64,000 nucleotides of DNA from Ricinus communis. Lineage: Eukaryota > Streptophyta > Magnoliopsida > Malpighiales > Euphorbiaceae. The notes under the pieces were generated by a model. That model was given only the letters and a program-made list of their open reading frames with translations. It was not told the DNA's origin and did no database searches. Location: contig NC_063256.1 in assembly GCF_019578655.1 (NCBI RefSeq), positions 9,858,001-9,922,000 of the forward strand, in the 5' to 3' direction. Shown one piece after another: positions 22,757 to 34,200 of this stretch. Positions within the stretch are counted from its first letter, which is position 1. The number at the start of each line of letters is the position of its first letter. A program made the translations under genes and the position numbers.

Positions 22757-23826
22757 TTGGCCCTTCTTTTTATTATTTTTAATTTTTAGTGATCGATTGT
22801 ATTTTAATAAATTATTATACTTCTACTTTTGTTATTTTTTTGTCATTCCATTAAGGACGTGCTTAAGACATCGTTAAATATGCCAATAAAATATATAATT
22901 TTACTTCCATAGGTTTTTTTTTTTTTTGAGATATCTCTAAATTTTTAAGTTATTTCATAAACGTCGGTTAATTTTAAGAATTTTTTTTAAAAGAAAACTT
23001 TAAAGATAAACAATAAAATAAAATAAAATGTGAATAAGGCAAAAAATAAAAATAATATAAAAATATTAAAGTTGAGAAACTAAATAGCAATTTGTCTCTA
23101 GCTGCAATATCATCTTTGTATGATATATGCAATTCAAAAAATCACCTCCTAAACTGATATACAACTTATTTCAAAAACAACCTCACTATATTCTTTTTTG
23201 ACGATGTATATCAGTTTATTAAATTGATAAGGTCGACATTTATTAAGAAAAATTAGCTTGAAAATAAAAATAAAATAACACTATTGATTTGATATTATTA
23301 TATTTGAAATTTTATAAATTTTTAAAATGCATTAAGATAAAGGGAGTTTTTATAAAATAATCTAAATTAACGAATAATCTTGTATTGCAATTTTATAAAA
23401 ATTATTTTTCGCATTAAATAAAAGAAATAGATAAAATAAAGAAAATGAGATAGAATAAGTGCACGACAATTCTCTTATAGAAATTCAAGATTTTTTATAT
23501 TTAATCTAATGACATATAGCAAATCAAAACCCAATTAATGTTTGGAAGCGGAAAATATAATAAAATATTATATAAACTTTTAAGAACCTAATGAAGCAAA
23601 ATTAAAAATTTCAGAGATTTTTTAAAAAACACAATGAACTAAATTTAAAGTTTCATTATTTTGTTGGTATAATTTTTCTATACCTACTCGCATTAACGGC
23701 GTTTGTATGGACGCTCTTAGCAGAAGGATCTAAAAGTTATAAAAATAAAAATATAAAAATTTATTAAAACGCAATCGATTATCAGGGATTAAATAAAATA
23801 AACTCAAAAGGTACAGGGACCTAGAG
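22757..23826. mobile_element. ~1.07 kb non-coding TIR transposon (MULE-like or MITE)
   Basis: The two ends are inverted copies of each other over ~120 bp. The left end reads CGATTG then ATTTTAATAAAT, followed by CCATTAAGGACGTGC; the reverse complement of the right end reads CGATTGCGTTTTAATAAAT, followed by CTGCTAAGAGCGTCC. The tips are GGCCCTT on the left and, inverted, GGTCCCT on the right. The interior is AT-rich and has no ORF. Long TIRs suggest a Mutator-like or other class II non-autonomous element. It sits inside the duplicated PPR flank, separating the parts at 22740 and 24030. Exact ends and target-site duplication were not fixed by eye. Confidence 0.6.
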
Positions 23827-24029
23827 ATGGGTTTTGCCATTCATCAAATATGGTATAACTGGTCTTACAAGATAAAGAAAGAGCAATTACTAGGTGGAGA
23901 AGAACAACTTGACATCTAATTGAACTAGCTCTAGTTTCGATGGAACCACCCACTCGCGTTTTCTTTCTATTAAAAAGAGAATACACCATGCTTGAGATTT
24001 TTAGAAGGGACGATGGAAATTCATATATA

Positions 24030-24235
24030 TGAGATAATTTACGAATGTATGACTGTTTTCTTAATCCAAATACTTGAGATCATCAAATAAAACTCATTTT
24101 TGTATACTGCCGTGAACCATCAAACCCAGACCTCAAGAATCTATGGAAGCCGTAAACTGCTAGGAATATACTCTTCAATTTCCCTATCGTGTTTTAGCTC
24201 ATGAAGTTAAAAACCCGACCTCTTTTTACATTGAC
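24030..24235. repeat. Second copy of the PPR downstream flank
   Basis: This parallels 18893-19070, with shared words such as GCCGTGAACCATCAAA, CTTCAATTTCCCT and GACCTCTTTTTACATTGA. It is the continuation of the flank copy begun at 22676-22740, from which it is separated by the TIR element and about 200 bp of other sequence. Confidence 0.75.
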
Positions 24236-24923
24236 CCGACCTCCAAGAGATACACAGCAACCATTATAGCAATGGAAGTAACGATTATATTTACAGGTTC
24301 TCTACTGTACCTACTAGCACCAGCAAACAATATTTCCATCTTTACCATAACAGAATTCCTAGTATATATCTTTGAGAATTGTATGACTGGGAGAATCCGC
24401 ATAAGCCTAACAAAGCAATTGAAATTGTAAATGCAGGAAAATGGAGACTTAACATCTAGCAGTGATGCATTATCACAGAATGAACTCCAACCCCAGAAAA
24501 CAACAAAAGAAGGAGATAGAAAAAATCCATGACCCCAAACCACCATATGCATCGCAGTGTTAGTCCAAGGCATCTAAATTTAAATGCCAATCAACTATCT
24601 CCTTGAGTTTCTTAGCTGAAACCAACCAGACATAAATTATATTTTTGCAGACATGTACACACATATGAAGTGGCCAAATTTAAATCCATTGCACGGTCAA
24701 AACACAACATCACAAAATTCAGTAACAAGTGAAACAATATTCATCTCAAATACTAATTTATATCTAAAATCGGAAGGATATGATGTTTAAAATCATTCTC
24801 TCCAAGTCTACATCCACAAAAAACAAGTATTTATACTGACACAGAACTGTAAAAAGATCCAAAAATAAACTACTCTTGAACTAGTAACACCAACATAGGG
24901 CTTGTGCATACTGAAAGGAGCTC

Positions 24924-25685
24924 TTAATCAAACAAGCTGAATCCCATGTCGTCATCACTCTCTTCTTGAGGCTCTTCCTGTAAAATCCATCGGCCATATA
25001 CACACCAATCAAAAAACACAAATCACAAGAGTAAACTCCACTATTAAACATGCACCTGATACAATAAAAACAGTGAAGATAGTTACAATTACAATTACCT
25101 TCTTCTTCTCCTCAGGCGGAGGAGCAGCAGCAGCAGCGCCACCAGCAGCAGCGCCGCCAGCTGGGGCAGCAACTGCTACTGGAGCACCACCACCACCAGA
25201 CCCAACATTCATTACGAGATCTTCAATATTACGCTTCTCTGCTAACTTAGCAAACAAGCTTGGCCAGTAAGACTCTATTTGGACATTGGCTGCTTTCACC
25301 AACTGTGCTATCTTCTCTGCCTATTACCAAGAGTTAAAAGGAACAAAAAGTACTATCTCCAAAAACAAAACTATTCAATTCAAGGTGATAATCGTCAAAA
25401 TTCAAGGCAACTAACACTGAATAACAATCTCAAGTTTCCAAAACTATCAGAATACAAGACAAATTAGTATGGACAAAATATTAAATTGAAAAATAAACAA
25501 TTTAGGAATATGTGTAAGAAAGCAAAACAGAATCTTAATAATAATTAAACTACCTTATGTAAAAGTTACAATACATTAAACAGTGACCCAGTGTTTAGGG
25601 TTTGAAGTAAGGATACAGTGATGGGGATACCATCATCATGAAGAACCATAACAGCGTAAGAGCAAGCAAGTTCTCCGACCGACAT
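24924..25685 (-). CDS. RPP1: 60S acidic ribosomal protein P1
   Basis: Three coding exons: 25685-25617 (23 codons), 25320-25099 (74 codons) and 24977-24924 (17 codons plus stop), giving 114 residues, the normal length. Donors are GTATCC, GTAATT; acceptors GGTAATAG, TTTTACAG; all phase 0. The order is as in the family: helical N-domain ([18 protein letters not shown]...), an Ala/Gly/Pro hinge, and the conserved acidic tail [14 protein letters not shown]1 with P2 forms dimers on the ribosomal stalk, recruiting elongation factors. A non-coding first exon is likely near 25868-25990, with donor GTGATG and acceptor TTGATGCAG just before the ATG. A dead second copy lies at 21175-22080. Confidence 0.95.
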
Positions 25686-25989
25686 CGTTTAATCTGCATC
25701 AATTATAAAGCTCAGTAACTATACATTTCCTAACAACAATAATCACAGCTTAGCATAATATTGTAAATGTAAAGAAAGGTCGCATGCCACGAATGAATTA
25801 AAGATCACAGCAACAAAAGATGCAACAATGGCGGGGAAAAATAGAAGATGTAGACAACGCATCACCTTAAGATAGAGATCTGAGAATGGAGACGTGCACT
25901 TGGCTGCGCTGCTGCAAAGAAATGTAGTCTAGGGTTTGATGGCATAGAGCAGAAGGGGTTTTAAAGATAAGAGTGAGTTGGGCTTAGAA

Positions 25990-27276
25990 AGATATTCAGA
26001 CTCACTAAGGCTCCAGCCCATGCCCTCGTCAAAGAGCAACGGCGTCGTTTTGCACTAATTCACATTAGAAATGAGGATTACAAATTACAATTTTACATAG
26101 TTTATATTATTAACATATATAATATAAATAATCAATAATAAAATACAGAATGAATAACAAAATTATAATATACAATAGATAACTTCTTTTGAAAAAAATA
26201 ATTAATACACAAAAAAAGAATTACAAATTATATCTTATATTTATTAAATAAATAAAGATGAACTGATATTATATAGTTAAATTTCCATAGAAGAACTGTA
26301 TATGAAAAAAGGAGGAGGAGCAGGCGGATCAGTTAGTCAAGTTTTCCATTAAGAGAGCAGGTTGCTTCCAATCTCAAATCATTTGAAATTGAATAGCTAT
26401 TCTTTTTTCGTTCTTGTTATTGATAAAGTGGTATTATTGGCCCCTCCCAAATAAAAAAGATGGAGAAAACTGGAAATGAAAAAGAACAAGAGCAAAAGAT
26501 TTACAAGTCTAATGAGATAAAAAATAGTTGACGCGCTAACTGCCTTTTTGAATTGGATTTTAATAAAAGGAAATTTCATCATTTATCCTTTTTTTTCTTA
26601 AATAATTATAAAAAATATTTCTACTTTTTTTTTTCAAAATATTTCCTACTGTATTTAGAAGTATTAATTTTTTTTATATCTTTCATCTTTCTAATTTTTT
26701 TAAATTAGTTTTAAATATATTACAAATACCTAATATATACTAATAAGCCCACTAAGTTAAGAGAGTACCTTAGAATTATTAGGCAACATTAATTATAGCC
26801 TCAACTTGACTACTTAATTGACCTTTATCCCATCTTTTAATAAACACGAATGCCGTAAAGTAAATTTTTATGAATTATCTATTTCATTTATTATTTTTTT
26901 AAAAAATATATAATTTATTGTAACAGGTAAAAAGAGTGTTGTTAATATTTTTTTTTTATAAATATCAATATATTATAAATATTTAATAGTACAAAAGTAA
27001 TATTATAAATATTTAAATCTTACTCAGCTTATATGATATTAAAAATAAAAAAATTAAATTAAGTGAAATTGCTAGATACTAAAAATAATTTGTATTAAAA
27101 TGAAATTCATACTATAATTTGACAAAAAAACAACTAATTTGGATGAGTTTAATTCTTACTAATAAATTTAGGATCAAATTATAAAATAAATGACTGATTT
27201 TTGGTTAATTTCGTAAAAAAAAAGGAGGTTTGCATGTAATAAAAGAAGAACATAAGGGTAAAGAGTGTTGAACCTT

Positions 27277-27315
<39 letters not shown>

Positions 27316-27391
27316 TGACTTGTCTGCATTACCTGCCAACGCTGACTGACTATCCAGAATAACAAACGTTGCCGTTTACGAATATATGTAC
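25990..27391. other. Intergenic AT-rich DNA, RPP1 promoter side to next gene
   Basis: Positions 26010-26280 are the promoter side of RPP1 and match 22080-22360 in the duplicated block. The remainder is AT-rich and non-coding, ending in a (TA) microsatellite. Confidence 0.5.
27280..27311. repeat. (TA)n microsatellite
   Basis: About 15 perfect TA units lie ~110 bp upstream of the inferred transcription start of the small membrane-protein gene. Confidence 0.9.
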
Positions 27392-27392
27392 C

Positions 27393-27399
27393 TATATAG
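27393..27399 (+). promoter_or_regulatory. Candidate TATA box
   Basis: TATATAG lies roughly 30 bp before a pyrimidine-rich stretch that starts the inferred 5'UTR exon (about 27425-27480). The exon then ends at a good donor, AATAAG|GTACGC. Confidence 0.45.
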
Positions 27400-27480
27400 A
27401 CACACGCGAGTAGTAGTTCGCACCATTCTCGCACCATTCTTGCATTCGTTTACGCGCTAGGGATTTCTTGGTCAAATAAG

Positions 27481-29354
27481 GTACGCTCTTTCTCTCTGCA
27501 TCTATGATCTTGTGGATCCAGTTATCTGTAATGTGTTTGTATCGATTTGAATTAGGTGTTTTGCTTTTTATCCTTTGTTGTAGAATTGTGTAGAATTAAT
27601 GGAAACTAGAAGAATTACATTTTAAAATCCCTAGCGAATAAAAGAAGAATGAAAATCAAGTTGTTAAATCTGAATACGGGGGCTAACCTAGGTGCAAAAA
27701 TTTGGTTATACTTGGAATCTGTCAAAAGAAATATTATATCAAACTGGTGATTGTAGTTTCTCTCTGATGATCACAACTGTAATATATTTTTAGTTTCCAA
27801 ATTATATGGTGCTGTGGCCGAATGCTTATGCCTGCAACAAACATTCCAACAACAAGCTCAGAATTAGCTTTGTGATATTTGAAGATTCTTCGTTTATCCA
27901 CTTGGTTGACAGACAGAAACAAATAGAAAATTTCAAATTAATGAATAATCATGTGTGGTAGGGTTTGGTTAGAAAAGCTGCCGTCTGTGATTTAATTTTG
28001 GACATGGACTACCAGCATGGCTATACTGTTAAAAGAAATGAAAGTCCCAGCTTTTTAGCTTTAATGCTTTTTGTGTTGTACCTTGTTGTTTTGGAGTACT
28101 AGTACCACGTAAAAATGTTGAAAAATATTTGGGGGCTATCTGCATTTGAATTCCAAAGTTATGGTTGAAAATTAACTAGAATGACTAAAGTGTCAGAGTT
28201 CTAAAATTTGGAGGAATGAATAAAATAGGGTGATGGATAGACAAGTGTATAATGAAGAAACGGAAGAAGTTGATGGTGGTGAGTGTTTTAGCTTCCCTTT
28301 TAATGATTCAAAGAGTTTGAGACGACCTTTAAATCATGTTGCCATTTTGACGACTCTTTGACCATCTCCAGATTTCTCTTGTGAAAGTTTGATTGTAAAT
28401 TTATATGACATGATCATATTTATTTTATTTTATTTTATTTTTTGAAAGAAAAAGGAAAATAAGAAAGCTAATAATCTAAAGAAGGTGATTTATATAAGAA
28501 AGCTTCAGCTCCTGGTATATGAAGTGTTCTGAATGCAGAGAAGCAGGCATTTGCCCCAATGTTTCTACAGTTTAACGTTCCTAAGACTGGAAAATAGACT
28601 AGCTGGAAATAGAAGAGTTGTGATACATGGATACAGATTCTGCTCCATGGAGTCGAAGAGTGGTTTTTCTTACTGGCCTGTTGTGGATTTTTTCTGTCTC
28701 ACATACTGTAGCTTTTTAAGCTGAAAATGATTTTTCTAGAGGATGATTCTTGAAAAGGAAAATGGCAATTATTGCTATATTTTTCTCTTTAGGGGAGAAA
28801 CTGGAATCTGAATAATGTTCTGCATCTAGATGGTGTTTTGATCTTTTTTCCCAATAGCTCGGGTTAACTTTAAATTTTTTTTTCTTTTTTAAGAAAAATT
28901 AGGATATAGGTGCTTCATTACCAAGAGTTGCCTAAGAAATTAGGTGCAGCAAAGCACTCTCTCAAAATAAATAGTTCTGATGTTTTACTTCTTCTGGCAG
29001 AAACATGCACCACGTTCTAATAGCATAGACCGACTCTGCCATTTGTCAGCCTCAACTAGTGACAGGGTCATTACTTTTAGCTAGTATGTGAACTACCATG
29101 ATAGGATTTTCAGATTTGCAAATTGCTTACATGCTTGAGTCTGAAAATATTGATACTTGATACAAGAATCCATTGCCACGCTTCTGAATGCTTTTCTGTA
29201 TCTGTTTGATATCATATCGGTGATGTTTGAGGATTTTGGATATTTCTCGATAACTATTAGGAGTTAGCATTTCTTTTCTTGAGAAGAAGAGTTAGCATTT
29301 GCTTGAGAGATAGAATTTACATCTTCTACTGAACCTGTGTTGTTTATTTGGCAG
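27481..29354 (+). other. Long 5'UTR intron of the small membrane-protein gene
   Basis: The donor AATAAG|GTACGC and acceptor TTTGGCAG bracket 1,874 bp without coding potential. A T-rich body is consistent with a plant intron. The first ATG after the acceptor opens the 78-residue ORF. Confidence 0.55.
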
Positions 29355-29443
29355 CTTTGTGTCCCGCTATCTGCATCAATTAGAGGAGTAAAATAACTGA
29401 ATAATATATAACACAAACAGCAATCAAAGAGTAAGGTACATAG

Positions 29444-29680
29444 ATGGGCAGGGAGATTAGCAGGCCAGTCAGGGTGAGGGAGAGCAGGAAAAGGGATGAG
29501 TCGCTGTTGACTCGAATGGTCAATGCTATCTTTGCTTTTGTAAAATATGCAGAATTTGAAATATTCTTCCTGTTCTTCTTCCTGGTTGCGTTTATCATCT
29601 TCAAAGATCTCACATCGAGGCCAGAATACAATCAAATTCTTGTGAAGAAGCATGGTGGTGTGGACTTCTGGGCTTTCTAG
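29444..29680 (+). CDS. Small single-pass membrane protein, conserved-looking, function unknown
   Basis: A 78-residue ORF. Layout: a basic N-terminus (MGREISRPVRVRESRKRDES), one strongly hydrophobic segment at about residues 26-52 (AIFAFVKYAEFEIFFLFFFL...), and a polar tail ending SRPEYNQILVKKHGGVDFWAF. The Arg/Lys-rich start predicts the N-terminus on the cytosolic side. The gene structure supports it: a 5'UTR exon ending 27480, a 1.87 kb leader intron (GTACGC...TTTGGCAG at 29354), then the first ATG at 29444. A long 5'UTR intron is common in steadily expressed plant genes. I believe similar short proteins exist in other plants but cannot name the family. A minus-strand ORF across the same bases is a shadow. 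Confidence 0.7.
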   Translation: MGREISRPVRVRESRKRDESLLTRMVNAIFAFVKYAEFEIFFLFFFLVAFIIFKDLTSRPEYNQILVKKHGGVDFWAF

Positions 29681-29699
29681 AAAGCCACTGGAAGGGTGA

Positions 29700-31810
29700 T
29701 GTCCTGCAAAATTTTTCTTTACTTATAGAATGTTCTTTTATCGAACTTTCTGTGAAAATCTGTGTAATTTCATATGAACAATTTTTATGTGTGTAATTTC
29801 ATATGAACAATCTATTTTCCTGTAAGAATCACACTTTGACTTATTTTTATAGAAAACATTTTGTTTCTGCTGCATTGGAAAAATGCTTTTGATGGAAAAA
29901 TTAATATTAAAATCTTAAACTAAAATAGATGTTAAATATAACTTCATATGATCATGGATAGGACCTTCTTTCTCCAAAATTTGACCATGATATGTGCTAT
30001 AATTGTTGGGTATCTCCTACGAGTAAAGATGCTATGGTGGGCCTCTATGAACTTGAATTCTAAGCTGAAATTCAATTCTGAGATGAAATTTGAAAAGAGT
30101 GTTTCTTTTTGGAATTTGGATACTTGAGAAAAAGAAATTAGGCAATGTAAAACTGGCTTTTTTCGTCTTATATTATGAGGTATATGTAGATGTTGGGTTT
30201 GCAAAAAACTTTGTAACTCATCATCTTTCCTTAAATGATTTAAGAGTAACATTTTCTTCTTTTTTTTTAGTATATTTTATTATTTTTTTCAAATTATTTT
30301 TCATCTTTTTTGTTTAAGAGTCATTTTTTTTTATTTTATTAATAAAAAATTAATTAAAAATAAAATAAAAAGTATTGTCAAAATATACACCCATATTAAT
30401 ATAGAGAAATTATTTATAATTTAATAGGAAAAAAATATTAAGAGTATTGTTGGGATATTATAAAATCTTCTGTAGCATGCCAGCCTAAGTATGTACCTGA
30501 AAGAGCTGGAGATTAAGTTTGGGTAAAGAATCAAAGATACTGTGCTCCAGGGCCAAGAGACCCCACTACAACAAAATTACCCTACGTAGAAGACACAATC
30601 TCTTTAACGGCTATCTGACTCGAGTGCTACATTGATTTAAAAGAATGACTTTTGTTCTTCAAAACCAACTAACCTTCTTAGGATTCTATATCAGTACTGC
30701 TCAATGCAAAGCATTTATGTTTTAGTACTCTTTGGACAGAAGTAATTAACCCAAAGAATGATGCTGGTGATTTCACAAAGTTGGAGCATCGGTCTTAATG
30801 ATGTTGTTGGATTCATCTCGTCATGATTTGTTTTACAGAAGAAACTTCTCTCCCCACCGCTTGACATGGAATTCCACCTATCACATGCATACCCGCATGC
30901 CCAACTTTGAAACAGAAAAAAGTACCCCCAACACAGCACCCCCTCTCCATTTGACTCCTCTTTTTGTTAGTCCCCTCCTTGGATTCCAAACTATAAATAT
31001 ATTACAGACAACAAAAGATGTGATCATGCAAAAGAAGGATTTGAATAAGAAAGAAATGGATAACTGAAAGCGAAAGATGATACTTGAAAGGGTGAAAAAG
31101 AGATGAATTGTTCCTTTTTTTTCTCCAATTAAGCTTCTAATCCTATCATAAAAATTATCAATCATGAATGAGAACAAAACAAAAAAATAAAATAAATAAA
31201 ATTACAAGTTAATAGCTGAGGTATCCAAGCTCAACTTTTTTTTTTTTTTTTGTTTCTCCTTGTTGACCAATTATGGGTTGAAAGACATAAAATCAATCTT
31301 CTAACCCAATTACTTCAAATATAGACACCATTATGTCATCGGATGCTCTCTGCGACCGAGACATACTCATCTGGTATTTAGTATTTGAGGTAGAATCCAA
31401 AGCCAATATTGGTTTCCACCTTATGCTAATAAATAATACATAAAATGAATATGATTTCTTCTCCTAATCCTAACTACCACTTAAGACTGACTCCCTAATC
31501 TCCTAATTAACCAAAGCATGTATAATGATTGATGAAGTTGATAATGTCTGGGAGCTTGAATGGAGAAATTAATTGAAGATGGTTAAGTGGAGTGAGCTCT
31601 GCGTCTCAAATGCCTGTTCTCCATGAATGAATAATTTTAGATGCTGATTCCTTGGATTCCCACTGTCTGTCATGCTACGCTATCTGATCAGGCAACTTCT
31701 TCTGTTGAATCAGTGACTTAGAATTTTTCCTAACTAATTTCTTCCATTTTGCTCTCGACCCTTTTAGCCATTTGTTGATGTTGTTAGTCTTGTAAGAAGA
31801 CGATGAGTGT
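29700..31810. other. Intergenic, including 3'UTR of the RRM gene
   Basis: No gene is supported. A CTATAAATATA box at about 30990 (+), preceded by a C-rich stretch (30860-30980), looks like a core promoter, but no ORF or recognisable RNA follows. Positions ~31500-31810 are probably the 3'UTR of the minus-strand RRM gene. Confidence 0.45.
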
Positions 31811-33456
31811 TCAGGTAGATGAATTCTGTTCAGGAGCTGTTCCAGAGGCTTGCAAAGCAACTGGTGCTGCTCCTACCACCCCTGTTGTTACCGTGGTCGT
31901 TGTTGCTGCTGTTGTAGTTATTGGACTTGCAGTCATTGTTGTTGCACCTGTTGCAGTTGACGTTTTTCAAGTAGCATAAAAGAGAAGGGGATGTATAATA
32001 TTGTCGACATGAATGAATTTGGAGAATTGACTAAAAGCAATTACCCGTGGTAGTAGTTGTCATTGCCATTGAAGAAGGAAGTTGTAAAATTCCTGTAGAG
32101 CCATAATTCTGAGGTAAACATGGGTACTGTACCATTTGGGGATACTGAACTCCATAACCATGAGCCTGACTACTCTGTGCATACTGTGTATAAAATGGAT
32201 AGTAGTTATGAAACATTCCTGGTGTTCCTGATGCTCCAGCAGAGTAATAAGGTGAAAATTGCTGACCTCCATATACCCCATAATAATTCTGTAAACAATG
32301 CCATTGAATATATCGTCAAGAGATGCAGATAAAATTTGGTATTAGACATAGCAGAATATGCAATACATATCATGTCTGTACTGACCAAAGGGTAAATGGT
32401 GTCTTGTGAATATCCAGAGTACCTGACCCCAAAAGAAAGGTAGAAGAATCAATAAAGAATTGAATGCATATTGATAAAAGTGGGGAAGAAAAGGAAGGAA
32501 AGAATAAAGAGGGTGCATTTTATTCTTATTATCTGTACCCATAAGCTGAATAAGGAAATGTGTACTGCCCAGTGGGTTGATGAACGTAAGAAGATGAAGA
32601 ACCATGATAAGCAGGTGGAGCCACCACTCCAGGAGCTGGTCTAAACCGTCCTCCGCCTGCAAGTTTTAATTGAATATCTGTCTCATTATGCTTCGGTTAG
32701 ATCCACTTTTCAGTCTGTTTTCTTTTAAAGAAAAAGAAAAGATTATGAATTTGTTCTCCTTTGATGGAGTTGTGCAAATTTTAGTATATGAAAGTGGGTT
32801 CAGAAATTGAAAATCTCTACATTTTTATGAAATGATAAAAAGAGAAAGGCTTTTGGGAATTTGACAGAATCTATTAACCAAAATTAATGTTCAATGTGGG
32901 TGAATGTTCAATTGAATCATGAACTTTTGCATAGAAGTAGCAGGAAATATAAAAATAGATAAAAAGATAGTCAGTGTGAGAGATATATGGACCATGTTGA
33001 GGAGTTGGCGAACGAGTCTTGTGCGCACCAAGTGATGCAAGATTGCAGTTTGCCCTCCTTCCATCAATAACTGGAGATGGGTTTTGACAAGCTCTGATGG
33101 CTGCCTCTGGGTCCTTGAATGTAACCTGCATTATAGAACATCAACAGAGACCCACCTTTTAGAATCAAATAATCCAAAGAAAAGCGAAAGAAAAAAATGG
33201 GATCATCAAGGTTAAAGGAAAATTTAAGAAAAAAGAAAAAAAGCCTTACAAATCCATAGCCCTTGGATCTTCCAGTGTTCTTATCTGTAATAACAACAGC
33301 CTCAAGGATCTCTCCAAACTGCTCAAAATAACGCCTCATAGTATCTCTTTGTGTTTCCCAAGCCAAACCCCCAACAAAGATTTTTGTAAAAGTTGTATCA
33401 TTGTACTGTCCAAGATTGCTGCCGCCCATCATCTGAAATTGCCTTTGTTGAGACAT
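31811..33456 (-). CDS. RRM RNA-binding protein with Q/Y-rich tail (ARP1 / RBM24-38-like)
   Basis: Six exons in transcript order: 33456-33250, 33125-32993, 32656-32539, 32422-32386, 32288-32045, 31947-31811; 876 nt, 291 residues, all phases matching. One RRM lies at about residues 21-100, with RNP2 KIFVGGL and RNP1 KGYGFVTF; an intron cuts between GF and VTF. The rest is low-complexity: Gly/Pro/Tyr-rich, then Gln/Tyr-rich ([18 protein letters not shown]), then Thr/Ala-rich ([12 protein letters not shown]), ending APEQNSST. Such tails can drive condensates. By wording it belongs to the plant single-RRM group containing Arabidopsis ARP1, an ABA-regulated RNA-binding protein. The CT-rich minus strand at 33600-34110 is likely its 5' leader. 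Confidence 0.9.
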
Positions 33457-34200
33457 ATTGGTTTACAATATATAGGTAACACCAAAAGAAACAATACAAA
33501 AAAAAAAGCCCAAATAAAAACAACAAAAGAAAAAAAAAAGAATGCAAAAGAAAGAACCACCGAGACCAAAAAGAATTAAAAACCAATCCACTCTCCCTCC
33601 AAAAGAGAACAAATATAGAGAGAAAAGGGAAAAAGAAAAAAAAAAAAAAAGAAAGAAGGTAAATAAAGGCCAGAAAGAGCCGTTTGTTTTTGATGATCAC
33701 ATCAATCAGAACATAAGCAATTTTTTTTTTTTTTGGTGTAGCACACTCGTGTGTGTTTATTGTTGTTGTTCTTGTATGGTTTTGTAATGTTATTATAACT
33801 GCCACTTTTTTTCACACCCAGAGCTGCTCAGATTCCTCAACAACGATACCCGTAACGAGAGAATCATTACTGTTAAGGGCGCGCCGTGCGCATATAGATA
33901 AATAGGTAGAATATATTAAGAACAAGAAACGGAAAAACAAAAAGAAACCGACCCAAAAGGAGAAATCTATATATATTATTTATATGTACATAAATACATG
34001 TAGCACAAGAGAGATGGATCATAAAAGATGAAGAAGAAGAAGAAGAAGAAGCAGAAGAAGAAGGAGGAGATGATGGAGACGAGGAGAAAATAGGGAGAGA
34101 GACAAGAAAAGCTGCAAAGTGGCACCCACAACAACAGTAATAAAGGCAAGCTTGTCCATTGAAATATCAAGAAACCCAAAACGAAAAGAAAAAAAAAAAA
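33457..34200 (-). promoter_or_regulatory. Long pyrimidine-rich 5' leader / promoter of the RRM gene
   Basis: On the minus strand this stretch is dominated by CT and TTC repeats, notably the complement of (GAA)n at 34028-34060 and of GAGAGAGACAAG near 34095. Plant 5'UTRs and core promoters often have such Y-patches. Where transcription starts, and whether a leader intron exists, cannot be read by eye. Confidence 0.4.

Noticed and set aside
25073..25270. 65-codon plus-strand frame with Ala/Pro runs
   Set aside because: It is the complement of the RPP1 Ala/Gly/Pro hinge, a shadow.
29264..29653. 129-codon minus-strand frame opposite the small membrane protein
   Set aside because: The plus-strand protein has the better structure (basic head, one TM, constrained tail) and matching leader intron signals; the minus frame looks like a shadow.
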